Positions 10,624-22,870 are shown, counted from the stretch's first letter. The stretch: 64,000 bases of DNA from Globisporangium splendens (GCA_006386115.1 VFIW01000006.1:186001-250000); one strand, 5' to 3'. The notes: generated by a model not told the origin, from the sequence alone. Translations and numbers: made by a program.

Positions 10624-11167
10624 TCACTGAAGCAATGCGTCCTCGAGAAACGCCTTGCCTTCTGGTGTCTCTAACCACGTATCAGACTGCGAAATGTCGT
10701 TCTGGATCGCTTCCACAAGCGCTTCTAGCGATGGGAAATCCTTCTCGGGTCGCAAGTACCCGACGATCAGGTACTTGAGCTTCGAGCCGTAGAAATCCGA
10801 GTCAAATTTGTGCAGCAAGTGCGGCTCAACGGTCTTTTCCTGCATTATTCACAAAATCAAGCAGCACCATCCATTGCATTCGTCAGCACGCCACCAGATA
10901 CCCACACTACAAAAGCCCATCACAAGCACGCACCTTGTTCTTAAAGTACGGGTTCCATCCGATGCTCGCGACAGCCTTGAAGGGGCCCTTGCCGTCGACC
11001 GTGGCCCAGCCGCAGTAGATGCCCGTCGGCAATTTCTCGAGCTGGTCGCCGAGATCGTCTCGCGAGAGGTTCGCCGTGGGGCAGCCCAGCTGCTTGCCGC
11101 CGCGACCAAAGCCCTCGACCACAGTGGCTTCTAGATGAATCGGCTCATTGAGCGCTTCCACAGACAT
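10624..11167 (-). CDS. RFK: Riboflavin kinase (flavokinase)
   Basis: Two-exon gene, complement(join(10624..10839,10934..11167)), 149 aa, for riboflavin kinase, which phosphorylates riboflavin to FMN with ATP. Diagnostic segments: [18 protein letters not shown] (nucleotide-binding loop with the PTAN motif), [30 protein letters not shown] and [13 protein letters not shown]. These follow the human enzyme (155 aa) almost block for block, and the phase-0 intron falls between FKNK and EKTVEPH. It is a monofunctional eukaryotic form with no FAD synthetase domain. It lies tail-to-tail with the DMT transporter and head-to-head with the ZNF598-like gene. Confidence 0.95.
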
Positions 11168-11798
11168 TGTAGCTTCTTATCCAGTGAACGTGAAGGAAGG
11201 CGCCTTGCTGTGGTGCGCTTCGTGCTCGATTTGGAAATGAGGCACTCATAATCATAGAGCCACGAACTTGATCATGAACTTGACAGAATGAATGTCATAA
11301 AAGCACCCACAGTGAATGTCTATAATAGAAGAGCGTAACCTCTTCATGTTTACGGAACGCAATCTTGACTCCGATTGGCTATTTTAGAGATGAAGATAAC
11401 GCAATCTATCCTTTGCTAACAAAGGTCACAAAAATCGATTTGATTGGCTGAAATGCATTTCGAGATCACGGAATGATGGCTCGGAAAAATAGTGACCCCT
11501 CTCACGCTTCCACCAAAAAGATCGTTCGCAGAGTGTTCTTATCGACGTGACAAACACTCGCATGCACCTGTCACTCTTTCGAGGGAATACCGTCCATCAA
11601 CCCGCAAGAAAGAAAGGAGTGGTGCTGTTCATAAATCCACATTTCCAAACACGAAGAACGGTCCAGAAGCGCCGAAGGAGGCGTAGCGCTTGTGTGGGTC
11701 TCTTAGTCTCACTCACTCACTCACTCACTCTACCGGTATCTCTACAGAGCGAGGCGCTGACGCATAGGAGCGACGATACGCGCGTGCAGCCAGCAGCG
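11168..11798. promoter_or_regulatory. Divergent promoter, riboflavin kinase / ZNF598-like gene
   Basis: Shared upstream region with two ATTGG boxes, GATTGGCTATTTT near 11373 and GATTGGCTGAAATG near 11442. The second matches the dyad motif at 9014. A (CTCA)n tract at about 11707-11730 lies in the presumed 5' UTR of the plus-strand gene. No coding frame other than an in-frame 5' extension of that gene. Confidence 0.45.
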
Positions 11799-14286
11799 AT
11801 GATGAGTGTGGTCAACGGCAGCAGCGCGAGCAGCAGCAGCCACGTGGGCTCCCAGCCCGCCACCACCATCACCACCACCAACAACAACAATACGAACAAC
11901 AACACAGCGTCGATGCCGCCTCGAAACGGATCCGCTGCGGCGTCGGAGAGCAAGCCAAAGGCGCGCTCGAGACGACCGAAAAAGAGCAGCAGCGCACGAG
12001 ATGCAAACGCTGCGTCTTCGACCGTTAACAGTGGCACGACGTCGCTGTCGGCCGATGCACCAGTATTCCAGCCTTCGCGTAGTAATGGCAATGGCGCTGG
12101 TCCGACCAACCAGCCGCCATCTCAGAAGAAGAAACCAACGCGAAAGGCTCCGAAGTCTGATGCGAATGGCAAAGGTGGCGCGCAGCCAAGAAAAAGCGAC
12201 GAGGAAGCAGTTTCCTCTGCTGCAGGAGAGGAGCAGAGTGACGAGGTCGAGCAGTGTTTGCTGTGTGCGGACCCGATCAAGTTTTACGCCGTCGGAGAGT
12301 GCAACCACACGGGCATCTGCAGCAAATGTTTCATGCGCATGCGCATCATCATGAACGACAAGGCGTGTCCAATGTGTAAGACGGTGCTGGACCGCGTGAT
12401 TGTGAGCAAAGAGGAGCGCACGTTTGACAGCTTCCAGTTGTGGGGTGATGCACTCGGTACGGATTCCTTCCTCGATGAGCCGTCCGAGATGATCTTTTTC
12501 GAGTGTCGAGCGCATTTTGACGCGATGCGCGCACTCCGTGAATTCAAATGCCGTGTGAAGAAATGCCGAGAGGTGAAGCATTCGCTGAACCAGTTGAAGG
12601 ACCATTTGCGACGAGATCACGGCGCCGACTTCTGCGAATTGTGTCTGAAGCACCAGCATTTCTTCGTGCAGGAGCAGCAAGTGTTCACCAAGGCGAGCAT
12701 CAAAGCACACAATGTGGGACGCAATCGCTCGACGGGTCCAAAGCAGCAGTCAGGCAAAGATTTCCACCCAATGTGTGAATTCTGCAAAAAGCGATTCTAT
12801 GGAGACGCCGAGCTCTACGAGCATCTGGAGCGCGACCACTTCAAGTGCCACATTTGCAAAGTGGAGCACGAATATTTCCGAAACTAGTAAGCTGCTCTCT
12901 GGATTTTATGTGAAGTTTGTGATTACGTGTGAAGTAAAGTACTGACGTTTGTCTGTCTATGCCAACAGCGCGAGCTTAGAAACCCATTTTAGACGCGAAC
13001 ACCATCTCTGTGAAGAACCCAACTGGTACGATCGACTAGGATTATGGCTCCTAGATTTCTCTTTGTGTGCTGACACTCCTTTTGTGTTTGTGCTTGCTGC
13101 CTCTAGTCTCTCGAACCGATATGTCGTGTTCCCGAACGACATTGAGTACCATGCGCACATGAGCTCGATCCACGGCGTGCAGAATCGTCTTCTCTTCAAT
13201 TTCCAGGTCGCGCGTGGCGGCGAGAACCCGATTGGTGGTCGTGCAGAGCCCGCGTATGCAGATGACGCGCCTGAATATTGGAACTACGGCGCCGTGGAAC
13301 CAGCTATGGCGACTGCACAAACGCAACTAGAGACTGCGTTCCCTGCTCTCCCAACTCCATCAGCTCCTGCACCAGCTCCCATTGTTCCACCAGTGGTGGC
13401 GCGGAACCCGCCAGTGACTTCGCGGCCTGCAGTGTCAGGACCTGCTGCTGCTGGACCTCCTCGAGGTCAAATTGTGCGCAACCAACGACTCGCTCAGGCA
13501 TTGGGACTTGCTCGACCTGGTCTCGCGAATGGATCAACTGCAGCGTTTGAAGAGGAGATGAAGACCCCGAATTATCCCGATCACCTAGTGGAGTGGGGCA
13601 AACAGAATACTGGCTATTTAACTGTCGTCGAACGCCGACTGGAGCGCGTCGTGAATGATGCGAAGTGCCACAGCGTGAGCCTGCGATTCATGCCGCCAGA
13701 AGAGGTATGTGTATGTGCATATATCGACGGAGTACGTCTAAAATTCGCGCTAACTCCATTTCGTGTAACTTGTGATCGACTTTAGCGCGCGTTGATGCAT
13801 GAATTGGCCTCGTTCTACGGTGTTCCTTCCGAGTCGTTTGGTGAAGACCCGTATCGTCGTATCTCGTTTTTCAAGAAGGACACGGCACGTGTGCCTCAAG
13901 TGACGCTGTCGTCCTTCATCCGCGGGCGGGACCAGAAAATGTCCGCGTCGAGACTGAGCTTCCTCCCATTGCGACGTCCAGGTGCGCCAGGACAACCTGG
14001 GTCTGCTCCAGCTGCCATTCCAGCGCCGGCAGCTCCGCCTCGTCCGGTGGTGCGTGGCTGGGAAAAGATTGAGTCCCGACGAGCGCCAGTGGTCCGCGAT
14101 GCGTGGAGCGACGACGAGAACGAGGGAGACAAGAGCAAGGAGGACGAAAACCAAAGCAGCAGCGGAGACGACAACAAGGCAGAGGAAGAAACGAAAGCAC
14201 ATGCTGGCAGCAACAACGTCGAGCAAAATGGCATCTGCGACCTGGAAGAGCAGTTTGTGCTGACGTACATAGAGGACGAGAACTAG
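11799..14286 (+). CDS. ZNF598: ZNF598/Hel2-type RING E3 ubiquitin ligase
   Basis: Four-exon gene, join(11799..12886,12969..13025,13107..13704,13786..14286), 747 aa. It encodes the E3 ligase that senses collided ribosomes and ubiquitinates 40S proteins (ribosome quality control). The N-terminus is low complexity, rich in Ser/Asn. A RING domain at about residues 152-196 has CLLCADPIKFYAVGECNH and CPMCKTVL. Then come Hel2-type C2H2 fingers: CRVKKCREVKHSL, DFCELCLKH, HPMCEFCKKRFYG, FKCHICKVEHEYFRNY and FVVFPN-like YVVFPNDIEYHAHMSSIHG. A Pro/Ala-rich linker and an acidic C-terminus follow. Intron phases are 2, 2 and 0 and each junction restores a conserved motif; intron 3 has a CTAAC site. Start could be either of two adjacent ATGs (11799, 11802). 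Confidence 0.9.
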
Positions 14287-14502
14287 ACGCCATCATGATA
14301 ATTAAGTAAATGCATGGCGATGGTGTTTTTTTCTCTGGTAGAGCTATGGTATATTTGTGTTTTCGTTATTTGTATGGTTCATTTGTTTTTGGTTGATATT
14401 TTGTTTTTGTCTGTTGTAAACGTATGAGAATGAGCAGATCTCTCTCTCTTCTTCATCTTGCTGTTGTTTTGTTTTTGTTTTCTAGAATACTGATTATACA
14501 AA

Positions 14503-16284
14503 TCACGCGTCGGTGACTTCGTCGGCACTGAACGCCTCCGTGTTGGCGGCCCACGAGATCACCATCGCCGTGATGTTGTCCATGCTGCGCTTCTGCAGCG
14601 CAGACTCGACGAGCGCATCGGCCGCGAACCGAAGCGCTTCTTTCGTCGTGGAGCTACCCGAAACGGACGCGGACGCTTTAAACTCCTTCACCTTTTCCTT
14701 CACCAGTTGCGCCGCGTCTTCGTCACTCAAACGATCCCACAAACCGTCACTCGCGAACACGAGGAACTCATCGGCGCCACCGGCGTCTAGAATTTGGATA
14801 TCAGGAGTCACAGAGACCAATGGCGCCGAGCACGAAAGCGGAAGGTTCGTCTTTAACGGGTGATCACCAAGCGAGCGACTGATCGCCAACCGCAGTGGGA
14901 TCTCGTCATGCGCGACACGCCAGCAGCCAGAGTAAATGACTTTGCCACCAGCTTCTTCCACGCGCTTGGTTTCTTCGTCGAGATCGGGCTTGTGGTCCAC
15001 TGACACGCGCACCACTTCGTCATCGGCTTTCGACCACACACCACGGGAATCGCCGAGATTCGCCACAAACAGCTTCCCACCAATCAACAGACCAAGCAGC
15101 ACGGTCGATCCGTCACGCTTGCCTTTGCTCATCGTGATCTCCAAGATCTCATCGTCGACGACGATAAACGCTTCGCACATGATCATCTGGATCTTCTCAA
15201 TGTCGTCGTCACTCAGCTTTTCGTGGCGTGTACGAACGCTGACGTCGCGCAGGAATTCATCCGTGCCCAACAGTCCCTTAAATCGCGTGGTCGCATACTC
15301 GGCTGCCATGGCACCATTATGACCGTCGTAGACAGCGAGCAGACTCGGCGAGCAATCGGGATCGTCCAAATCGTCAATCAAGCGGTCCACTACGGAAAAA
15401 CGATCTTCCATGTACGCGCGCGCACCCTGTGCAAATGCGACGCCAACTTGCACGCGCATCTTCGACGCCGCATCGTCTCGTCTTTCCGTGCTGCTGCACA
15501 CACTCGTACTGCTGGCGGTGGCGCTGTCCTTCATGCTGCTAGGCGCACCACTATGGCAGATGCTCGTAAACTCAAAGCATCGAGTATCTTGCTCCAGCTG
15601 CTCCGCGTGGAACTTCTTGAGCGCATTCTCGATCACGTCGGGTTTCTCTCGCTTCTTCTCTCTTGCTTTCGTGGAACAACGCTTCGATGGTGTCACGCGA
15701 CCATCGCGAGGCTTCTTCACACTCCCCGTGTTGTTGCGCTTGCGCATCGACGCATGCTTTTCCGCCAGTTCGATGCTCACGCGGAAGCTCTCGACGTTTA
15801 CGTGGTCGGCTATAGTCGATCAACAACATCAAGACGAGAGACGATGCGCCACATACGGTTGAGTACAAAGCGGCACACACACTACGGAGACACTCCCACA
15901 AAGATCCAAGCAGTGCGTACCATTGGTAATGCTCGACATGGAATGCGATCGCTTCCGCTTGACAGCATTCGGCGAGATCTGGAAAATGGTCTTGGGGCAC
16001 TTTTTCACGTTCTTGAGGGCTCGGTATGGGACATGCGCTGCCGCCGGCGCCGACGCAGACGACAACCCACCCACCATCGCAGCCGCCGAATTCTCACCTG
16101 CGAGCGTGGCGTCGTCGTACAGTTCGATCATCTCGAGCGCACGGGACACTTGGCGCTGCAGCAGGCTGTTGCCCTTCATGGGGGACGCCGGCGACGATGG
16201 AGATGACGACGACGGACTCACCGCGGCGCTGGCGCTCGCGGGTCGCACCACAACCACTCCGGCACTGACAGTAGACTCATCCAT
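14503..16284 (-). CDS. PP2C-family (PPM) Ser/Thr protein phosphatase
   Basis: Two-exon gene, complement(join(14503..15809,15921..16284)), 556 aa, for a metal-dependent Ser/Thr phosphatase. PP2C signatures in order: RAYMEDRFSVVD, LLAVYDGHNGAMAAEY, VANLGDSRGVW, HKPD, AISRSLGDH and FASDGLWDRLSDEDAA, then the closing DNITAMVISW. The metal-binding Asp residues (YDGHNG, SDGLWD, DNIT) are all present. The first exon adds a Ser/Pro/Ala-rich N-terminus with ALKNVKKCPKTIFQISP. The phase-1 intron at 15810-15920 is supported because the frame is open on both sides and the second exon lacks a good ATG. The N-terminal extension may be regulatory; the substrate is unknown. It lies tail-to-tail with the ZNF598-like gene, 216 bases apart. 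Confidence 0.88.
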
Positions 16285-17650
16285 TATGTTTACGTTGGCG
16301 TCGTCGTGGCTGCCGTTCGGATCGATTAATGCTCGGAAAAGATCTATGCGATAGAGTCCCTATTTGCTCAATTCAATGCGGTCACGACAAAGCACCAAAT
16401 GTGGAATGCGTTGCACGCTTTTCTTCGACGGATCAGCACGCAGCAATCGGACGAAGCGGCGCACCGAACGGCTTTTTCTTCTCTTTCCCGGCGTGTCAAT
16501 TCCGCGCTCTAACCTTTCTTTTTTCTCAAAAGCGATGGTTTCTCTCCTGCTCTTCGTCAATCGCCCACTGCCCGCTTTCTCTCCGATTGAGGACAGGAAG
16601 CCGGAGATGTGAGCGGCACGCGGCGAAAACAGAAATGAAGCGACACTGGCAGTGTGCGTTAGTTTGTTTGGCGCGCCTTTCGAGTCGTCGCCGTCTTTTT
16701 TTCTACAGACAGCGCGCAGATCACTCTCTATTTAGTCAAACAAATGATAAATGCACTATACCAGGTACATAATGTTCTAGAAATCGATCATTGCTGGTCT
16801 GCGAGAGTTTTGAACGTGCATCTGCAGTCTCTACGACACCATTTATTAAGGGCTATTACAGATAAAGGATGAGCTGCAGGGAGATTAGTCTGTACCGTGA
16901 TGGCGTCCAATACTGGCACCGTTCGGCTGCCTCAAGGTTCTGAGCGCAGTCAAGCTGGCACCGACATTTGAGAAAGGGCTGGGAAACACACCGGATTACA
17001 CAACTGATCGGATTATATAGAAACCAAGTCTACCTTGTTTTGTGAAAGTGGTCGTTCTGAAACAGACTGAAGCGTTCTGATTGGCGGATGAAGCGGTGTC
17101 AAAAAGGAGGGAGTAGGGGGAGGGATTAGGTGGAAAGCCTACGGTACTGGTCTGCTACTGTACGACGACAAAGTTCTGAAGCACCTGCTACGGTATGCAG
17201 CAAGCAATTCGAGATAAGAAAATATACCTTCAGACATTGTGAAATCTGGATCAAAATGAAAGAATATTGTATAAAGCACAAGCCTAACTATCGAATATGA
17301 TGTGCGCGTTTCCTATTCTTGACTTTCGAAAGACTGTCTTGAGCTGAATGATGCCAATGCCATCACAACTCGACATGATCGATCTGACTTGAGGACCGAG
17401 TCTAGGAGGGAAACATGCGCTTCCCGTTGTTTGCAAGCGCGATTTGCGCTTAATAGACATGATAAATGCTGTACACTCCAACTAATATCTATTTGCTACG
17501 TAATTATGTATAAACCCCTCCGTGAGAGTTGTGTCGTACTAGCGTACAATGGCACGATAGATCTACCTGTCTACATGGTCCCACTTCTCTCTCACACACA
17601 CACTCTCTCTCTCTTGATAAAATGGCCAACTCCATGACTTAACCTCAGCT
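16285..17650. other. Intergenic region, no gene seen
   Basis: Upstream of the PP2C gene and downstream of the FBT transporter. Open frames near 16329-16772 have no recognisable domain or signal peptide and look like chance. A GATTGGCGG box lies near 17082. A CT/CA-rich microsatellite lies close to the 3' end of the transporter gene. Confidence 0.55.
17586..17615. repeat. CT/CA microsatellite
   Basis: A run of CTCTCT, then CACACACACA, then CTCTCTCTCT just downstream of the FBT transporter gene, probably in its 3' UTR. Confidence 0.7.
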
Positions 17651-19593
17651 TTACACGATGGCGTCGGGGCTTCGTCGCTTGGGAATGGGTGACTCCATTG
17701 GCGATCCGTTGACAGTGTGGTCCTCTCGAACGACGCCGTTGCCTGGACTGAGCTCCTCGGCATGACCGTCATTCTGGGTGTCTCCATCAAAGTTCAACTT
17801 GTCGACGACATCCTGCGGATCTGTGGCCGGGATCAGGAACAAAAACAGGATCGGCGTGATCTTCAGGATGCTTCGGAACACGATCGCGAGCCACAGCTTG
17901 TCGTACACGCCCTTGGAGATCCCTAGCGAGTGGCAGATGAATGCACCCCAGAACTCGCTCACGCTGTATGAAAAGTTCGAAATCGACATCAGCAGCGCGA
18001 ACAGCGTGCCCTCGACACCTTTCGGACACAGTTTGGCGCAGAGCACGAGCACGGGCATCGTCTTGAGGCGACTGATCACATCGGCGATCACGGCATCGCC
18101 CAGCACGAAGGCTTTGTCCGGAATCCCCATGTTCAAGTTTGCACGGGTCACTAGAATCACGTCGAGCATCGAGACGAGCGCGAGACTGAGCTGCGCGATC
18201 AGGAAGATCCGACGGAACGATATATCCTTGAAGAACGCATTATAGATGAGCGTGCCGATCAAGAGAAACACGAACCCGAATGCCGACACCGTGCCCAGGA
18301 ACTCCGGAGTGAACTTCAGCACATCGGTCGAGAAGTAAAAGAAAATCTGCGAGTACCCGGGGCTCACAGCACCCGAGAGAAACACCCACAGCGCGCACTT
18401 CCAGATGACCGGGGTCGTGATAGCGCCTTTCAGTTGCCGGAATTGCCGCTTTGCCGACGACAAAAAGTTCTTGCTACTCGTGGTCGATTTTGGCTCTTTC
18501 ATAAACAACGAGAACACCAAAATCACCGACGGACCTGCTGCCGCGAAGAAGAACACGCCGCGAACGCCAAGTTGGTGCGTTGCTGGACCGGACAAGAAGG
18601 AGCCCAATACGCCACCCATCGACATGGACATCCAAGACACGGACTGGAGATCGTTTGCACCGTACTTGGGGTCGAGTCGAGACATCTCGACGACGCGCGC
18701 ATCGATGACGACGTCAATCACGGCAGCGGAGAGGCTGTTGATCACGAGCACACATACAGCACCGAGAGGCGTCGAGATACCGTCTGGAATAGATAATGCC
18801 AGGCACGCGAGGCAACCGAGCGAGCTGAAGAGGATCATATACGATTTTCGATGGTAGCCGAAAAACGGTAAACTATCGGAAATGATGCCGTAGAGCGGCT
18901 TGATCCCCCACGGGAACATCATGAGTGTCATGAGCGTCTGCGATTCTGCGGGCTGAAGCTTCAGGTTGTCTTTGAAGAAATAGTTGACTGCAAGGGCGCT
19001 AAAGCTGTTGAACCCTTGAACTGCATACACCGCACTCACGAGCACGAGGAACGGCGTCCCAAACGTTTGACGTACTCGGCGGATCCAGCGTCTCAACTGC
19101 TCGAACTTCGACAATCTCTCGTCCTCATCGCCATTACTTTCGTCGCCGCTGAAGGGTGGAGAGCGTGCGCGCTCTGCTTCGTAATCGCCACCGTCATCGC
19201 TGGTTTTCTCGGCGTTCCCCTTACCAGGCAAAGAGACGGTGATACCCATGTTCTTCTTCTCCAACCGCGGCAAATCGCCCTCTGACTGCTTCTCATGACT
19301 GCGGCCGTCTGCCATGGATAGTTGAGCAGCAACACAAGTATCGCAAGCATATGTGGGCGGCAGGATTAGATGTGAGTTCTCTACCATCGTCGTCAATCTT
19401 ACCATATGCAGACAGACGCAGGACACATGTGTTTACCTGCTGACGCTCCCGTGCCACTGGAGCTGGACTCTTGCGTGTTGAGCGCCGTCGTGGCGCCGTC
19501 TCTGGGCGAGTGCGCTGGGCTCATCGTCTCGTGGCTGAGCCCCCGCGGCAGGCGCTTGCGCGTCGAGAGCGGCTCGTCGTGCTCCTGCATCAT
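17651..19593 (-). CDS. Folate-biopterin transporter (FBT/BT1) family MFS protein
   Basis: Two-exon gene, complement(join(17651..19308,19437..19593)), 604 aa, for a multi-span transporter of the BT1/FBT family within the major facilitator superfamily. This family is expanded in oomycetes, trypanosomatids and plant plastids and moves folates or pterins. After a hydrophilic acidic N-terminus of about 170 residues come FGTPFLVLVSAVYAVQGF and MMFPWGIKPLYGIISDSLP, the family hallmark (P-W-x-x-KPLYGxxSD). About twelve hydrophobic segments follow, including DVVIDARVVE in the central loop. The phase-1 intron at 19309-19436 joins GASA to DGRSHEK. The tail is Ser/Pro-rich and cytosolic. The exact substrate is not readable. 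It is divergent from the unknown gene at 20182. Confidence 0.88.
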
Positions 19594-20181
19594 CTCGGCC
19601 GCCGTCAGTCACCGCCACGTCGTGAGCGCTGAATGAAGAGCGAAGTGAACAAACGCAAACGACTAATCGGATGGGCTCCAATACGAAGCCCTTTCTTTTT
19701 CAACCAATCGAATGGCGCTATTGTCGACTTTTGAGCCTTTCAATTGGCTGTAAAGGGCAGACATCCAGTTCGTTCGTTTGCAAGGAAAGAGAGGGGGTAC
19801 AAAAATGAATTTCGAAAGCATCTCTTTGGCTCGTTCAAAGATGCCACTTTGAGCTGTTTGGATTGGCTTCATTTTCACGACGCAACATGGGAAACAAGGA
19901 GAGCCGATCCTGCAGATCCACCGCTACGCTTCTAACTGAGAGCATGCATGTGAATGTGGCTGCATACATGCATGCACAGCATCTTTGTAATGCGCGGTTC
20001 TTGAAGCAGAAACTGTGTGCATCGTGCCATGAGAACAGTACCGTACCAACGGAATAATACCCCCTCCTTCCTTTTTACCATTTCAGATCTGTTTGGTGAC
20101 GTAATTACCCTTGACTTCAACTCACCCACTAGTCGTAAAAAACAACACGAAATTGTGCTTTCCACCATCCCGATAGCGAAA
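19594..20181. promoter_or_regulatory. Divergent promoter, FBT transporter / unknown gene
   Basis: Between two divergent genes. It holds CCAAT boxes in both orientations: CAACCAATCGAATGG near 19701, CAATTGGCTGTAAAG near 19741 and GATTGGCTTCATTTTC at 19861. The ATTGGCTG core matches the boxes at 9014 and 11442. No convincing coding frame. Confidence 0.45.
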
Positions 20182-22025
20182 ATGGATGCAAAGGAGCAAG
20201 AAGTCGCGGCGCGTGCCGTCGATGATAACGACGACGAAGAAGAGGTGCGGTGCCATGTGTATGTGAATGACCTGATGGAGTAGTAGTGATGCCGATTGTG
20301 TGGATTTTGTGCGCGATGTGGCGCCATCAGGTGGAGCTCTTTTCGGCGGAATCGCGGACCACGACATTGAGCACCAGCAGCCTCCAAAGCGGATTCAGGT
20401 ACGCACGCGCTTTGACAGTCGCTGGGTGAGCGTGTTGTAGATATACCGATGGAAACGGGCGCGTGTGTTGATTGGTGATAGTGAAAAACTGGTGCTGAGT
20501 CCGCGTCGCTGCATCTCGAAAGAACTGCTGGAGCAGATGCCGATGCTCTCTGTCAGCGTGAGTGAGAATCCATGCAATAATGATGAGGCGAATTGTACTG
20601 TAATGCTGTCGTAACTCTAGACGGTCCGCTTTTTGCTTTTACAGACTCGTTATCATGAAGTGACGATCTCGAAGCCATTTGGGGTCTTCCACCTCATGCA
20701 GCTCATTGAAAAATCCATCCAAGTTGGTGCATTGTTTACACCAAAGTTGTATGCTCCGAAAGAAATCTGGTACGTGCAAGCGGACTTTTATTGTGACGCA
20801 TCGCCAATGTGTTCTTTGAGCGGGTTGGTGACAGCAACCTGAACATATCCAACACTGGGATGTGTGTGATAGGCAACAAGATCGAGTGCGTCTAGCTGGT
20901 GTTCCCTTGAAGGTTGAAGCATTCCAGCAACTCAAGCAAGGCTTAGAGAAGACCAGCGTACGTTACCGCGTTTGAGGAGGCGATATTATGTGGATTGCAG
21001 GGTGGCTGTGTATCTGACGTGTGGAAGACATAATTGTTGTCGCAGATGGCATTGCCGCTGTCCTCAGACGCAGCAAAAGCTACTTTTATTAAGGAACTGG
21101 ACGTGCTTTTAGAGTACGCGCGGGCATTGCGCCTGAATTTGGCTCGCTCGTTCCCATTTCTCCCTGCTGATAAAGTCCATCAAGTCCAGCCAAATTCCAA
21201 AGTAAGTTGGTGGTCGTCGTCAGCTAGCGATACGAGCGATGACGTTCTGGTTGATTGCATGTTATCTAAACTGTGGATTTTATAAATACTAGGTCGAGCA
21301 AGCTGCGCTGTCGTCTCAAGGTGCTGGCGTTGCTATCGGCAAACTTACCAATTTAGCTTACGGCTTTGGTCGAATGGTCAAGAAACAAGCAATTGCTGCC
21401 GTTGAGCGCGTTGGTGCAGCGCAGTCTGTTACCACGTATGTCGTTGTGCTGTTAATCTATCGCTGCTGGTGCTAATTGAAACCTCATGTCTTTCCTGCTT
21501 TGCAGTTCATTTGACGAACTGGAAGAATACGCTGCGACGCTGTGCAGTTTCTTCAACTCCACGCGAAGCATTGGCAAGTGCAAACAATGGCTACCATGGA
21601 TGCTTATTATTGAACTAATGGAGCATGGTGTGTATTGTTGGGAGTTTTTGTAGAAAATCTGCTCGGACTCTCTGCGGATGCCGACGGTGGACAGGAACAA
21701 GTAAATGAGCACAAGACGCCATCCCCCAACTTGGATCCCGTTGCACTGGAGAAGCTCAGGGAACTAGGTATGAAAAGGATTATATTATTGCATGTTGAGA
21801 CTTCTTTGGAGCTGGCAATTCCTCTATTCTTTAACTCCTTTCCTTCTGTTGTCTCTACCGCACGTGATTCGCATAGCAATCTTTTTAGACGAAGTTGTCA
21901 TCGAACTGGTCATGCGCGACACCCACAGTCTCCTGGAATCCTATCTGAAACGAGCAACCCGTTCGTTTGGGGAGTTCACTGTCGAGCATGCCATCATGAA
22001 GCATCATTCTTCCATCTCAGCTTAA
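20182..22025 (+). CDS. Conserved-looking intron-rich protein of unknown function
   Basis: I do not recognise this family. A chain of exons can be joined with consistent phases: 20441-20557, 20645-20769, 20873-20957, 21046-21201, 21293-21435, 21506-21573, 21654-21767 and 21889-22025. Together they read as one soluble, largely helical protein. Segments include YRWKRARVLIGDSEKLVL, TRYHEVTISKPFGVFHLM, ALFTPKLYAPKEIW, NLAYGFGRMVKKQAIAAVE and DEVVIELVMRDTHSLLESYL. The intron at 20399-20440 is only 42 nt, and that at 21574-21653 appears to be GC-AG (GCAAGT donor). The 5' exon is broken: MDAKEQEVAARAVDD to NDLME runs into TAG near 20281, while the sequence up to 20398 continues convincingly in the next frame (SSDADCVDFVRDVAP). 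That suggests a one-base insertion or an unmodelled intron. No signal peptide or membrane segment. Confidence 0.6.
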
Positions 22026-22415
22026 GGCACCTGCAGCCTCAACAAAGTTATGGGTATAACGATATGTGCTCATTACCAGGAGCCATAGACACTCTCGAGT
22101 GAGTTTAAATCGGGCTCAATCTTGATAAATTCACTTATGTCAGAATTATGTCGCTAGTTGATTTCGTTTGCCGACGAGACGACGGCAGCGTCGATAGTGT
22201 TTATGTTTGTGTCCGAGTGAGCAGACGCTAGAAGCTTGAGAGAACGTTTGTGACCTTTCTGTAGATGACCGAAAGAGCTACCATCAAGACCAAGATGCAA
22301 GCACTCGTGCCCAGAGGCAACGAGCGAAAGTCAAGATGAGAACCTTCTTTAGTGATTCAGACGTGGTAATGATCCTCCAGTATCTACCTGATCGCTATTC
22401 GTTGCTTGAAATGGT
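22026..22415. other. Short convergent intergenic region
   Basis: Lies between the 3' ends of the unknown plus-strand gene and the minus-strand appendage-like frame. No coding frame or structure of note. Confidence 0.5.
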
Positions 22416-22870
22416 TCACTCACATGGCGCATAGGACCCCACGATCTCCTTTAGCTGCAGCTTCTTCACGAACGGCACGATGGCGTCTTGCTGAGGGCAG
22501 CGAAACTTGGCGAATAGTTTCAGACTGAGACTGTCGGAGATGAACTCACCCAAGAAAAACTGGGGCTGTGTGCGCGAGAGGTGCCACCCAGAATTACTAC
22601 TTCTGATGGGTGTTGAATCCTGCACAGCCGCGTGGAAGTGCATGGTCCGCAGATGATTCGCAGCATTGGGTCCGTTCGACGCGACGACGAAGTGATTGAG
22701 ATGCAGATGTCGAGACAGGTCTTGCACAAGAGGGATCTTCGACACGCGGCAGATAAATGAGCCACCGTCCGGAAGTGCATCCCAGAGCAAGAGAAACTCT
22801 TCTGGAGTCAACAGGATCGCATTTTCGTGGTGCTCCCCTCTGTCGACGCTACCGCCCACTGCGCCTGGAA
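22416..22870 (-). CDS. Beta-adaptin appendage (platform)-like C-terminal domain, gene structure unresolved
   Basis: The minus-strand frame ending at 22416 encodes about 150 residues resembling the TBP-like platform subdomain at the C-terminus of beta-adaptins, closest by eye to AP-4 beta. It has LTPEEFLLLWDALPDGG, a central HFVVASNGP, then FFLGEFISDSLSLKLFAKF and VPFVKKLQLKEIVG. In adaptor complexes this domain binds accessory trafficking proteins. No HEAT-repeat trunk is found upstream, so this is not a complete beta-adaptin. The frame overlaps the 3' part of a membrane-protein frame (next entry) and I could not find a phase-consistent intron joining them. It may be the last exon of a fusion, or a decayed fragment. 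Domain call moderate, gene model low. Confidence 0.42.

Noticed and set aside
11742..12710. 322-codon minus-strand frame across the ZNF598-like first exon
   Set aside because: Shadow of the RING-containing exon; no family features of its own.
16329..16772. 147-codon plus-strand frame upstream of the PP2C gene
   Set aside because: No homology features, no splice partners, and composition unlike neighbouring coding sequence.
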